From the NCBI GenBank assembly GCA_029013165.1, contig JAQXMV010000127.1, forward strand, positions 1-17,776: 17,776 nt of DNA, written 5' to 3'. The notes under the pieces are model-generated. The model did no database searches. It saw nothing but the letters and a program-made list of their open reading frames with translations, and was not told the DNA's origin. A program made the translations under genes and the position numbers. This document shows, one piece after another, positions 1 to 6,677 of the stretch (position 1 is the stretch's first letter; each line of letters begins with the position of its first letter). This DNA is from Oscillospiraceae bacterium. Its GTDB lineage: Bacteria > Bacillota > Clostridia > Oscillospirales > Acutalibacteraceae.

Positions 1-7
1 CGTATAC

Positions 8-74
8 TCCTTTTGTGATAAACTGTGTACTTTCTCACAAAGTATATGATATATTACAATGTGTAACAAGTCAA
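8..74 (-). promoter_or_regulatory. Promoter and ribosome-binding site of a gene off the left edge
   Basis: On the minus strand a -35 box TTGACT (69-74) is followed after 17 bases by a -10 box TATCAT (46-51). Near the edge, AAAGGAG (8-14, minus) looks like a ribosome-binding site whose start codon lies just outside the window. Between the -10 box and this site are the inverted arms TTTGTGA (12-18) and TCACAAA (35-41), a possible operator or 5' leader hairpin. The stretch up to 213 otherwise holds only the terminator of the next gene. Confidence 0.6.
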
Positions 75-156
75 GACTGATAAACGAAAGACAGTTAAAT
101 TAAATAAAATAGAGATACAATTCACAGTGTTTAAATGAAATACCGCAATACTAAAT

Positions 157-192
157 AAAAAACGGCGTGCAAGAGTCGTTCTTTGCACGCCG
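157..192 (-). terminator. Intrinsic terminator after the LytTR gene
   Basis: A 10-bp perfect stem, CGGCGTGCAA (163-172) with TTGCACGCCG (183-192), is followed on the minus strand by six T (157-162). It sits about 20 bases past the stop codon of the LytTR gene and closes the leftward operon. Confidence 0.85.
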
Positions 193-213
193 TGGCCTTG
201 AGGAAATGATGGT

Positions 214-1011
214 TTATTTTGTTTGTTCGGTCATCCAGCGGTCGATGTCCTTTTTCACTTCGCTGAATCGCTTGGGAGAAACCGGAATTTCCGTCAAATC
301 GCTGAGGGTGATTTTTTTGCCGGAAAGATACACGACTCTTTTGAGATTGACGATATAGCTCGAGTGACAGCGGTAAAAGAAATCCGGCAATTTTGCGAAA
401 GCGTCTTTCAGGAGCATGTGGACGAGATAAACATTCTCGTCGGTGTGAACATAACAGCACACGCCCTTTCCGCCGACGATATAGCGGATACTTTCCTGAC
501 TGATATAAACCGTGGAGTGGTTTTCACCGGGAAAAATCAGGCGGGGAGAAGAGTCCTGTTCCTTTGAAAAAACAGGTGATGGTCTGCGGACATCGTCAGG
601 GCCGGGTGCACTTTTGCCCTCGGAAAGATTGGACACCTGAATGCAGGGACAGCGCCAGAATATTTTGCCGTCTTGATCTCTGAATTTCTGTCCGTTGATA
701 CTCACCCGCTGAAAGATCACCTTTTCTTTTTCGTCGGGATAGCGGCAGGTGAGACTGTAGCTGACAACAATGGTATAGACATTGGCGGCGAAAGTGATGA
801 GCTTGGTCTGAACATCGTCCACACGGAAGCGGATGGTGGGCCGGAGACTGTTAATATAGGTCATGAGGTTGTCTTTGCCCACGATATATTGTCCTTTGTT
901 GGGGCCATACCATATCACATTCTCGTCAAGATATTCAAAAAACATTCCGTAGTCATAGTTATAATAGTTGATCAGAGCCTGAACCACAAAGCTCTCATAC
1001 GCGCTTTTCAT
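214..1011 (-). CDS. LytTR-domain transcriptional regulator with N-terminal NTF2/SnoaL-like domain
   Basis: A DNA-binding regulator of about 265 residues. The C-terminal 100 residues or so match the LytTR fold: a start like YISQESIRYIVGGKG, then FYRCHSSYIVNLKRV, a typical LytTR core in which the R-H-S-Y-I-V-N run is the family signature, and an ending like IPVSPKRFSEVKKDI. The first 120 residues (YNYDYGMFFEYLDENVIWYG and onward) resemble an NTF2/SnoaL-type alpha+beta sensor and not a receiver domain, so it is not a standard two-component response regulator. A longer frame begins at 1029, but the internal ATG at 1011 is preceded by a GGCGGTGG purine-rich site, whereas the outer ATG has none, so the inner start is preferred. 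It lies about 50 bases downstream of the esterase gene and probably shares its transcript. The LytTR call is firm; the N-terminal fold is an inference and the target genes are unknown. Confidence 0.8.
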   Translation of the reverse strand: MKSAYESFVVQALINYYNYDYGMFFEYLDENVIWYGPNKGQYIVGKDNLMTYINSLRPTIRFRVDDVQTKLITFAANVYTIVVSYSLTCRYPDEKEKVIFQRVSINGQKFRDQDGKIFWRCPCIQVSNLSEGKSAPGPDDVRRPSPVFSKEQDSSPRLIFPGENHSTVYISQESIRYIVGGKGVCCYVHTDENVYLVHMLLKDAFAKLPDFFYRCHSSYIVNLKRVVYLSGKKITLSDLTEIPVSPKRFSEVKKDIDRWMTEQTK

Positions 1012-1059
1012 TTTTCCACCGCCTTTCATTACTTAGTATATCAGGTCATGTCGGTGACA

Positions 1060-2247
1060 TCAACGGTCGTCGCTGCGCTGTACCGTTCCCGAAAAAATCA
1101 GGCTGTTGATTTTTTCGGTCAGAGCCCTTGCTGCGCAGGCCTGTGAAAGAGCACCGGGGTGTCCGTCAATGACGATATCGTTTTCTCCCATGCAGTATTC
1201 AACGGTGAAAGCCTCGACCCTGCTGTCACCGGTGGAGGCCGTGTGCATTTCCACGGCTTCTTCTATGCAGGAAAAGAGAGAGTTATTCATGTCGCCGAGA
1301 ACGCAGAGAATATAGGCGCCGGGATTGCAGGTTCTGACATAAGAGAGAAACTTCATATATTCATCGCGGAACATTTCACGGCGACGGGGACTGCCGGCGC
1401 AGTAGGAGGCGTCGTTGGTGCCGAGATTGATGACCACGATATCCGGCGAAAAGACGGAAAAATCCCAGAGGGTCTGTCTGCCGATGAGCAGGCAGGATTT
1501 GTCATAGTATTTTCCTAAAACGCTGTTACTATTGATCATGCCGTTGCTGGTGAAGCCCGAAAGGACGCCGTAACCGGAAAAGGCGACAGCACTGTAATCG
1601 GCGCCGAGGTTTTCGGCGGTGAGGTAGGCATAGGTTTTGGTGAAGCTCTCTGTCTGAGAGGAAAAAGAAGCATTCATTCTTTCTTCGTCAATTCCGTAGC
1701 CGCAGGTAATGGAGTCGCCGATGAATTCGATTTTCAGATCGCTCTCATCGGTGGGGGATATTTTCCTTTTGCCGTAAAGTCCGATTTCGCCGAGGCCGAA
1801 AGCGGAGGTTTTGGCTTCGTTCTCTTTGACGATTCTGATGACGGCTTCGCCGCCAAGCTCAATGCTGTATGTTTTGGTTTCCGAGTCGATGATCTCGTCC
1901 AGGACGAGACTTCCGTTTTTATAAACGGCGGCTCTCGACAGATGATGCTTTGCGGTGACGGAGGGTTTGTCAGCGTGAAATTCGAGGGTCAGATATTCGC
2001 CCTTTGCTTTGAATTCCGCCCCGCTGCCGCTCATGGAAAACCAGAGAATACCGTCGTCATAGTAGGTTCTGCCGATCGGTCTGACATATTCTCTTTCCGG
2101 CAGGAAACGCATAAAGGTGTCTTTTTCAAATTCACCGACGGCGAGTTCGGAAGTGAGACTGTGCCAGTGGCAGGCTCCGTAAACGCATATAGCGAATACG
2201 GAACAGGCAATCAGGACTGCCGTCATTCTTTTATAAATCTTTTTCAT
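1060..2247 (-). CDS. Exported CE2-like SGNH/GDSL carbohydrate esterase
   Basis: A 395-residue exported esterase. Residues 8-25 form a hydrophobic signal or anchor. Residues about 40-165 look like the jelly-roll domain at the N-terminus of carbohydrate esterase family 2 (CE2). The SGNH hydrolase domain follows, with block I FIGDSITCGYG (nucleophile Ser179), the GTND block at 276-279, and a C-terminal DGHPG at 361-365 carrying the catalytic His363. CE2 enzymes remove acetyl groups from plant polysaccharides such as xylan or glucomannan, so deacetylation of a dietary or cell-surface glycan is the likely role; the exact substrate cannot be read from sequence. It is the first gene of a leftward operon with the LytTR regulator. 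The start at 2247 has no clear Shine-Dalgarno sequence. No dockerin or sortase motif is seen. Confidence 0.85.
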   Translation of the reverse strand: MKKIYKRMTAVLIACSVFAICVYGACHWHSLTSELAVGEFEKDTFMRFLPEREYVRPIGRTYYDDGILWFSMSGSGAEFKAKGEYLTLEFHADKPSVTAKHHLSRAAVYKNGSLVLDEIIDSETKTYSIELGGEAVIRIVKENEAKTSAFGLGEIGLYGKRKISPTDESDLKIEFIGDSITCGYGIDEERMNASFSSQTESFTKTYAYLTAENLGADYSAVAFSGYGVLSGFTSNGMINSNSVLGKYYDKSCLLIGRQTLWDFSVFSPDIVVINLGTNDASYCAGSPRRREMFRDEYMKFLSYVRTCNPGAYILCVLGDMNNSLFSCIEEAVEMHTASTGDSRVEAFTVEYCMGENDIVIDGHPGALSQACAARALTEKINSLIFSGTVQRSDDR

Positions 2248-2263
2248 TTAAAATCACGATCCG

Positions 2264-2309
2264 CTTGAAATTTCAAGGCCATTATATATGAAGTCTTTTT
2301 TCTTGTCAA
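2264..2309 (-). promoter_or_regulatory. Consensus promoter with palindromic operator for the esterase-LytTR operon
   Basis: On the minus strand the -35 box is TTGACA (2304-2309), the spacer is exactly 17 bases, and the -10 box is TATAAT (2281-2286), all full consensus. Four bases on lies a perfect 14-bp palindrome, CTTGAAATTTCAAG (2264-2277), that covers the expected transcription start. This is a typical position for a repressor site. The link to a specific repressor is inference. Confidence 0.8.
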
Positions 2310-2340
2310 CATACAAAATCTTGGACTATTAAAAGGAAAA

Positions 2341-2380
2341 GTAAAAAACTGTCGGCGAAAGGGAAATCCTTTTCGCCGAC
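2341..2380 (-). terminator. Intrinsic terminator after the 2416-3003 gene
   Basis: Arms GTCGGCGAAAGG (2351-2362) and CCTTTTCGCCGAC (2368-2380) form a long GC-rich stem with one G-T pair. On the minus strand it is followed by a T-rich tail (2341-2350, including six T). It separates the membrane-protein gene from the esterase operon promoter. Confidence 0.8.
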
Positions 2381-2415
2381 GAGGACGGGAAAAATGACTA
2401 AATAGACGAAGATGA

Positions 2416-3003
2416 TCACAGACCGGCAGATTCCAGATAAGATTCCAGGCCGCTCCGGTTGTCGGGATAGCCGTCAAGGGGGATCTTGTCACTGCCGAAG
2501 CTGTTGTAAAGGCCGAGTTCCGAATCTTCACTGGCGCAGAAAATATAGGTTTTTCCTGCTATCGGCATAACGGTGCCCTCTGTGGCCACGAGATATTTGC
2601 CGTCAAGTGATACTCCGCCGTCGATGAGCAGGTCGATGCTCTTGTCTGTGGGGAGCTTTCCTTTGCAGTTTTCCAGAACGGTGACGGAAAGCAGGGTTTT
2701 AGGCTCGGCTTTCAGTCTCAGCAGATCGTCATAGCGGGGATCAAAATACCGCGTGCCTTTCACTTCCTCCACCTTTGCGACAAAAACATGGCTGTGAAAC
2801 TCTACCATTTTCTTTTTGTCACTCAGGTCAAAGACCGGCTCAATGATAACAGGGCCGATCTCGAGAGAGGAAAACTCCTTTTCGACGGGATAGAGGTTTT
2901 TGGCGACGCCATTGATTCTGGCTTTGGCGATGAGAAAGCCGGAAGCCGCGGTCAGCGCAATGACAATCAGAACAGCGATGATGATTTTGAGTGATTTTTT
3001 CAT
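2416..3003 (-). CDS. Membrane-anchored protein of unknown function
   Basis: A 195-residue protein that I do not recognise. Residues 4-28 are a strongly hydrophobic segment after MKKSLK, which could be an uncleaved signal-anchor or signal peptide, so the remainder is probably outside the membrane. The rest is soluble with alternating beta-like stretches (HVFVAKVEEVKGTRYF, LLSVTVLENCKGKLP, IDLLIDGGVS, AGKTYIFCASED) reminiscent of small OB-like exported proteins common in Firmicutes; this is only an impression. GGGAGGT (3011-3017, minus) sits 7 bases before the ATG, which supports the start. It stands alone between its terminator and the divergent rpmG promoter. Confidence 0.65.
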   Translation of the reverse strand: MKKSLKIIIAVLIVIALTAASGFLIAKARINGVAKNLYPVEKEFSSLEIGPVIIEPVFDLSDKKKMVEFHSHVFVAKVEEVKGTRYFDPRYDDLLRLKAEPKTLLSVTVLENCKGKLPTDKSIDLLIDGGVSLDGKYLVATEGTVMPIAGKTYIFCASEDSELGLYNSFGSDKIPLDGYPDNRSGLESYLESAGL

Positions 3004-3124
3004 GGTTTTTACCTCCCGGTTTGATTTTCACTTGATAAGAGTCGAAAGGGCGTCGGTATGTTGCGGCGAAAAGGAAAATTTTTCCGGTCTAACGCTATTT
3101 TTCCGAAAAACTTTTCAAAATCCC

Positions 3125-3153
3125 TTGACGAGGTCTGATACTTATGATAAAAT
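3125..3153 (+). promoter_or_regulatory. Promoter of the rpmG-secE-nusG operon
   Basis: The -35 box TTGACG (3125-3130), a 17-base spacer and the -10 box TAAAAT (3148-3153) sit about 120 bases before rpmG. The leader that follows has small potential hairpins (CCTC/GAGG at 3161-3173 and TGCCCG/CGGGCA at 3212-3217 and 3241-3246). No tRNA is visible in it. Confidence 0.75.
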
Positions 3154-3274
3154 AGTCTCACCTCTAAGCGAGGGCTTTATTTTTGTGCCCTGAAATAGAG
3201 GGAGGCCTTAGTGCCCGCAGCGGTGACTTGTGACCCTTGACGGGCAAAAATTTCCGATAATGGAGGTGCCGTTC

Positions 3275-3424
3275 ATGAGAGTAAAGATTACTTTATCCTG
3301 CACAGAGTGCAAACAGCGCAATTACAACACAATGAAAAACAAGAAGAACAATCCCGACAGGTTGGAGATGAACAAGTACTGCAGATTCTGCAAGAAGCAC
3401 ACTCTCCACAAAGAGACAAAATAA
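3275..3424 (+). CDS. rpmG: 50S ribosomal protein L33
   Basis: A 49-residue protein of the normal L33 length, a component of the large ribosomal subunit. It begins MRVKITLSCTECKQRNY and has four cysteines in two CxxC pairs (C9/C12 and C36/C39), so it is the zinc-binding form. The frame is open further upstream from 3230, but the ATG at 3275 is preceded by GGAGGT (3262-3267) at 7 bases, which fixes the start. It is followed at close spacing by secE and nusG, the usual Firmicute order. Confidence 0.95.
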   Translation: MRVKITLSCTECKQRNYNTMKNKKNNPDRLEMNKYCRFCKKHTLHKETK

Positions 3425-3442
3425 TCAGGGAGGTTAAGGAAA

Positions 3443-3934
3443 ATGGCTGACAAAGAAAAGAAAGTCACCCGTGATTCTAAGGTTGAAAAGGCCGCAACTG
3501 AAGAAAGCAAAGCTGCCGCTAAGGTTTCCAAAGCTGCCAAGGGTAACAAAAAATCAGACAAGCCTAACCCCTTTGTCCGCGCAGGCAAGGGTGCAAAGCG
3601 TTTCTTCAAGGATTTCAAAGGTGAATGCAAGAAGATCGTTTGGCCTGATGCTAAGACTGTTTTAAAGAGTACCGGTGTGGTTATTCTCGTTGTACTCATC
3701 GTCGGTCTTGTCGTTTTCGGTATTGACACGGGCCTGAGCGCCGGCGTCAACGGACTCAAGGGCCTTGCCACCAAGGACACCGAGACCACTGCCGTTGCTG
3801 ACGAGCACGATCACGACGAGGAAGAGGAAGCAGCCGAAACCACGAAGGCTGATGCCGAAACCACAAAGGCTGACAGCGAAGTGACCACAGCAGCCGACAA
3901 GGATGCCGAAAACACGACGCAAGCCAATGATTAA
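3443..3934 (+). CDS. secE: Preprotein translocase subunit SecE with long terminal extensions
   Basis: SecE clamps the two halves of SecY in the protein-secretion channel. The core is clear: an amphipathic helix FFKDFKGECKKIVWPDAKTV (residues 54-73, with the family WP motif at 67-68) and one membrane segment at about residues 75-97. The protein is 163 residues long, against about 60-75 for the simplest Firmicute SecE. The N-terminal 45 residues are Lys/Ala-rich. The C-terminal 55 residues or so are very acidic, with DEHDHDEEEE (120-129) and the ETTKAD motif repeated twice, and by normal topology they would lie outside the membrane. AGGGAGGTT (3427-3435) precedes the ATG. It sits between rpmG and nusG as expected. 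Confidence 0.93.
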   Translation: MADKEKKVTRDSKVEKAATEESKAAAKVSKAAKGNKKSDKPNPFVRAGKGAKRFFKDFKGECKKIVWPDAKTVLKSTGVVILVVLIVGLVVFGIDTGLSAGVNGLKGLATKDTETTAVADEHDHDEEEEAAETTKADAETTKADSEVTTAADKDAENTTQAND

Positions 3935-3958
3935 TCATCATTAACCGGAGGTGTAACA

Positions 3959-4528
3959 ATGGCAGAAAACGCCAGATGGTTTGTAGTACACACCTACTCA
4001 GGCTACGAAAACAAAGTAGCGTCAAATATCGCTACGGTGGTGGAAAACCGCAAGATGCAGGATCAGATATTTGAAGTCAGGATCCCCACCGAGATTGTGA
4101 CCGAGATCAAGGATGACAAGGTCCGTGAGGTAGAGCGCAAGCTCTTTCCCGGTTATGTGATGGTGAAGGTCGCCTGTATCTATAAAAAGCGCAGCGAATT
4201 TGAAGATGAAGAGCTTTCCATGACAGACGAGGCGTGGTATGTCATACGCAATACGCGCGGCGTTACCGGATTCGTCGGTCCCGGAAGCAAACCCGTTCCT
4301 CTTTCCGATGAGGAGGTCATCAACCTCGGCATTGAAAAGAGAACAGTGGAAGTCAACTACAAGGTAGGGGATTTCGTCAACATTTTAAGCGGCCCCTTCG
4401 ACGGTTACAGCGGTGTTGTTGACAGCGTTGACCTGGAGAAGGAATCGGTTGTTGTCATGATATCCATGCTCGGCCGGGAAACTCCCGTTGAGCTGGGACT
4501 CAACCAGATCGAAGTCGCACAGCTTTGA
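3959..4528 (+). CDS. nusG: Transcription termination/antitermination factor NusG
   Basis: A 189-residue protein of normal length. NusG binds RNA polymerase, controls pausing and couples transcription to translation or Rho. The NGN domain starts with ARWFVVHTYSGYENKVASNI and carries the KLFPGYVMVKV strand. A linker ends in the NTRGVTGFVGPGSKPVPLSDEEV region. The C-terminal KOW domain (GDFVNILSGPFDGYSGVV) closes the protein. GGAGGTG (3946-3952) precedes the ATG at 7 bases. The gap to secE is only 24 bases, so the two are co-transcribed. Confidence 0.97.
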   Translation: MAENARWFVVHTYSGYENKVASNIATVVENRKMQDQIFEVRIPTEIVTEIKDDKVREVERKLFPGYVMVKVACIYKKRSEFEDEELSMTDEAWYVIRNTRGVTGFVGPGSKPVPLSDEEVINLGIEKRTVEVNYKVGDFVNILSGPFDGYSGVVDSVDLEKESVVVMISMLGRETPVELGLNQIEVAQL

Positions 4529-4582
4529 GCGTAAGCTCGAAAAAAACAGATAATTTACGGTTCAACCGCCGTTTATTATTGA

Positions 4583-4642
4583 GGGAGAGTTTTTTCTCCC
4601 TGTGGGAGACTTGCAAATTTTAAGCAAGCCGCCATCAACCAC
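4583..4642 (+). promoter_or_regulatory. Candidate L1 autoregulatory leader before rplK
   Basis: In the nusG-rplK gap, GTGG (4602-4605) can pair with CCAC (4639-4642) around an inner stem CTTGC/GCAAG (4610-4614 and 4623-4627), leaving an asymmetric loop with GAG on the 5' side. This resembles the 23S rRNA and mRNA sites bound by protein L1. Just upstream, GGGAGA (4583-4588) and TCTCCC (4595-4600) form a competing hairpin. L1 binding is inferred from the pattern and the location. Confidence 0.5.
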
Positions 4643-4663
4643 ATAAATTTGGAGGTGCAAATA

Positions 4664-5089
4664 ATGGCTCAAAAGGTTGTAGGTTTAATCAAGCTCCAGA
4701 TTCCTGCCGGTAAGGCAACTCCGGCACCGCCTGTTGGTCCGGCTCTCGGTCAGCACGGTGTTAACATCATGGCCTTTACCAAGGAATTCAACGAGCGCAC
4801 AAAGAATGACATCGGACTGATCATTCCGGTTGTCATCACAGTTTATGCAGACCGTACATTCTCATTCATCACAAAGACGCCGCCGGCAGCCGTTCTGATC
4901 AAGAAGGCTTGCGGAATCGAAAGCGGTTCAGGCGTACCCAACAAGAATAAGGTCGCAACAATTACCGGTGAGCAGGTTAGAAAAATTGCTGAGCAGAAAA
5001 TGCCGGATCTCAACGCTGCAAGTGTTGAGGCAGCTATGAGTATGATAGCAGGTACAGCTCGCAGCATGGGCATAGTAGTCGCTGACTAA
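4664..5089 (+). CDS. rplK: 50S ribosomal protein L11
   Basis: A 141-residue L11, normal length. It binds the GTPase-associated centre of 23S rRNA with the L10/L12 stalk. It begins MAQKVVGLIKLQIPAGKATP and contains the family hallmarks PPVGPALGQHGVNIMAF, FNERT, KTPPAAVLIKKA and the C-terminal RNA-binding part ending IAGTARSMGIVV. The frame is open from 4649, but the ATG at 4664 has GGAGGTG (4651-4657) at 6 bases and fits the family start. It heads the L11-L1 pair. Confidence 0.97.
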   Translation: MAQKVVGLIKLQIPAGKATPAPPVGPALGQHGVNIMAFTKEFNERTKNDIGLIIPVVITVYADRTFSFITKTPPAAVLIKKACGIESGSGVPNKNKVATITGEQVRKIAEQKMPDLNAASVEAAMSMIAGTARSMGIVVAD

Positions 5090-5098
5090 TGCTTCCGG

Positions 5099-5125
5099 GT
5101 GGGAGGAAAATTCCGATTTAACCAC
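5099..5125 (+). promoter_or_regulatory. Second L1-like mRNA motif, before rplA
   Basis: GTGG (5099-5102) pairs with CCAC (5122-5125) around an inner GGAA/TTCC stem. The start GTGGGAG is the same as in the element before rplK, and both end in AACCAC. It lies between the rplK stop and the rplA ribosome-binding site, so protein bound there could affect rplA translation. The role is inferred. Confidence 0.4.
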
Positions 5126-5146
5126 TCTATAGGAGGATGAAAGACA

Positions 5147-5860
5147 ATGAAACATGGTAAAAAATATGTCGAGAGCGCAAAGCTCGTTGACAAATCAAAT
5201 CTTTATGATCCTGCGGAAGCACTTGACATCGCTGTAAAGACCGCTACCGCAAAGTTCGATGAGACAATTGAAGCACACATCCGTCTGGGCGTTGACTCCC
5301 GTCACGCCGATCAGCAGGTTCGCGGTGCTGTTGTTCTCCCCAACGGAACAGGTAAGACTGTTCGCGTTGCCGTATTCGCCAAGGGCGATGAAGCAAAGGC
5401 AGCTGAGGCTGCCGGTGCTGAAGTCGTCGGCGCTGAGGATCTTGTAGCAAAGATCCAGGGCGAAGGCTGGATGGATTTCGATGTTGCCATCGCACATCCC
5501 AGCATGATGGGCCTTGTTGGCCGTCTCGGTAAGGTTCTCGGTCCCCGCGGATTGATGCCTTCCCCCAAGGCCGGTACCGTTACTCCCAATGTTGCCCAGG
5601 CTGTTACAGAAGCTAAGGCCGGTAAGATCGAGTACCGTCTTGACAAAACAAACATCATTCACTGCCCCATCGGCAAGGCATCCTTCGGTGCCGAGAAGCT
5701 CATGGAAAACTTCAATACGCTTCTTGACGCTGTCATCAAGGCAAAGCCCGCCGCAGCCAAGGGTCAGTACATCCGTTCCTGCGTTGTTACCGCAACAATG
5801 GGCCCCGGCGTGAAGATCAACCCCAACAAGGTTGGTTCTGCTGCTGCCGAAGCAAAATAA
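5147..5860 (+). CDS. rplA: 50S ribosomal protein L1
   Basis: A 237-residue L1, normal length. It forms the L1 stalk that handles E-site tRNA, and in many bacteria it represses its own operon. It begins MKHGKKYVESAKLVDKSNLY. Family signatures include the GTGKTVRVAVFAKGD stretch, MMGLVGRLGKVLGPRGLMP, the run PSPKAGTVTPNV, and TATMGPGVKINPNKV near the end. AGGAGG (5131-5136) precedes the ATG. The next gene, rplJ, has its own promoter, so L11-L1 and L10-L12 can be controlled separately. Confidence 0.97.
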   Translation: MKHGKKYVESAKLVDKSNLYDPAEALDIAVKTATAKFDETIEAHIRLGVDSRHADQQVRGAVVLPNGTGKTVRVAVFAKGDEAKAAEAAGAEVVGAEDLVAKIQGEGWMDFDVAIAHPSMMGLVGRLGKVLGPRGLMPSPKAGTVTPNVAQAVTEAKAGKIEYRLDKTNIIHCPIGKASFGAEKLMENFNTLLDAVIKAKPAAAKGQYIRSCVVTATMGPGVKINPNKVGSAAAEAK

Positions 5861-5873
5861 TTTTGCATAATAC

Positions 5874-5902
5874 TTGACAAAGATCACTCTTTGTAGTATT
5901 AT
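5874..5902 (+). promoter_or_regulatory. Promoter of rplJ-rplL
   Basis: A -35 box TTGACA (5874-5879) with full consensus, a 17-base spacer and a -10 box TATTAT (5897-5902) lie 14 bases past the rplA stop codon. The L10 leader starts right after the expected transcription start. Confidence 0.85.
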
Positions 5903-5908
5903 ATTAAA

Positions 5909-5985
5909 GCTGTCCAACCCGAAGACAGCAGGTGTCAGACTTAAAGGTTATCTTTTAACCGCCTGCCGAGGAACGGAGCATATTT
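5909..5985 (+). ncRNA. Ribosomal protein L10 leader
   Basis: The segment carries the family pattern of the L10 leader. GCTGTC (5909-5914) pairs with GACAGC (5924-5929), and GCAGG (5928-5932) pairs with CCTGC (5962-5966) around the inner hairpin GGTTA/TAACC. The conserved GCCGAGGAACGGAG-type 3' side follows. In Firmicutes, L10-L12 complex binding here controls the operon. The location, directly before rplJ and a terminator, fits that role. Confidence 0.85.
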
Positions 5986-6009
5986 AAATTGCTTGATTTA
6001 ATTATGTTA

Positions 6010-6046
6010 CCCTTTCTCTCGGCGTCGAGAGAAAGGGTTTTGTTTT
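6010..6046 (+). terminator. Attenuator terminator in the rplJ leader
   Basis: A perfect 11-bp stem, CCCTTTCTCTC (6010-6020) with GAGAGAAAGGG (6027-6037), is followed by TTTTGTTTT. It lies between the L10 leader and the rplJ ribosome-binding site, so it acts as a conditional stop. Excess L10-L12 bound to the leader would favour termination. Confidence 0.85.
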
Positions 6047-6094
6047 ATCTCTACACCGTAATTTTGGGTAAAAATTTACAGGAGGTGACTTCAT

Positions 6095-6637
6095 TTGCCA
6101 AGCGCACAGGTTTTGGAACAAAAGAAGCAAATCGTTGCTGACCTTGCTGAAAGACTGAACAATTCATGCGCAGGTGTAATCGTTGATTACAAGGGCATCA
6201 ATGTTTCTGATGACACGGCTCTTCGTAAGGAGCTGCGTGAAGCAGGCGTTGAATACTCTGTTGTCAAGAATACACTGCTCCGTCTTGCAATCGCCGCAAC
6301 TGAACTCAAGGGTCTTGAGGCTGTTCTTGAGGGTACAACCGCAATCGCAACAAGTGCAGATGATTATGTCGCTGCAGCTCGCATTCTCAGCAAGTTTGCA
6401 GACACACACAAAGGTTTTGAAATTAAGAACGGTTTCATCGACAAGGAAGTAATCGGCCTTGAGAAGATCTCAGGTCTTGCAAAGCTTCCCTCAAGAGAAA
6501 TTCTTCTTGCAAATGTACTCGGTGCATTCCAGGCTCCGATCTCAGCTTTTGCCCGTGCTATTCAGGCTATTGTCGATAAGGACGGCGAGGCTGCTCCCGC
6601 TGAAGCTGCTGCTGAAGAAGCAAGCGCAGAAGCATAA
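6095..6637 (+). CDS. rplJ: 50S ribosomal protein L10
   Basis: A 180-residue L10. It anchors L7/L12 dimers to the ribosome at the stalk base. It starts MPSAQVLEQKKQIVADLAER and contains the family features of a GVIVDYKGINVSDDTALR strand-turn, the YSVVKNTLLRLA motif, a FIDKEVIGLEKI strand, and the LPSREILLANVLGAFQAPI stretch. The tail is Ala/Glu-rich, as is usual for helix 8 and the C-terminus. The start codon is TTG at 6095, fixed by GGAGGTG (6081-6087) at 7 bases and by the family start. It is translated from the leader-controlled transcript. Confidence 0.96.
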   Translation: MPSAQVLEQKKQIVADLAERLNNSCAGVIVDYKGINVSDDTALRKELREAGVEYSVVKNTLLRLAIAATELKGLEAVLEGTTAIATSADDYVAAARILSKFADTHKGFEIKNGFIDKEVIGLEKISGLAKLPSREILLANVLGAFQAPISAFARAIQAIVDKDGEAAPAEAAAEEASAEA

Positions 6638-6677
6638 TCACATCAAAATTAATTTGAATTTTTGGAGGTAAAATACC

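Noticed and set aside
673..1518. Plus-strand frames opposite the LytTR and esterase genes
   Set aside because: They mirror well-recognised minus-strand proteins and show no domain or ribosome-binding site of their own.
3161..3246. Possible tRNA or riboswitch in the rpmG leader
   Set aside because: No TPsiC-like GTTCGANTC or cloverleaf is found and the stems are only 4-6 bp, so only a plain leader is supported.
4529..4560. Hairpin GAGC/GCTC followed by an A-run after nusG as a terminator
   Set aside because: The stem is 4 bp and the run is A on the plus strand, so it cannot end the nusG transcript; no gene on the other strand needs it.
5195..5917. A 240-codon minus-strand frame over rplA
   Set aside because: It is the reverse of a certain ribosomal protein gene with biased codons, has repetitive Cys/Gly content and lacks a ribosome-binding site.
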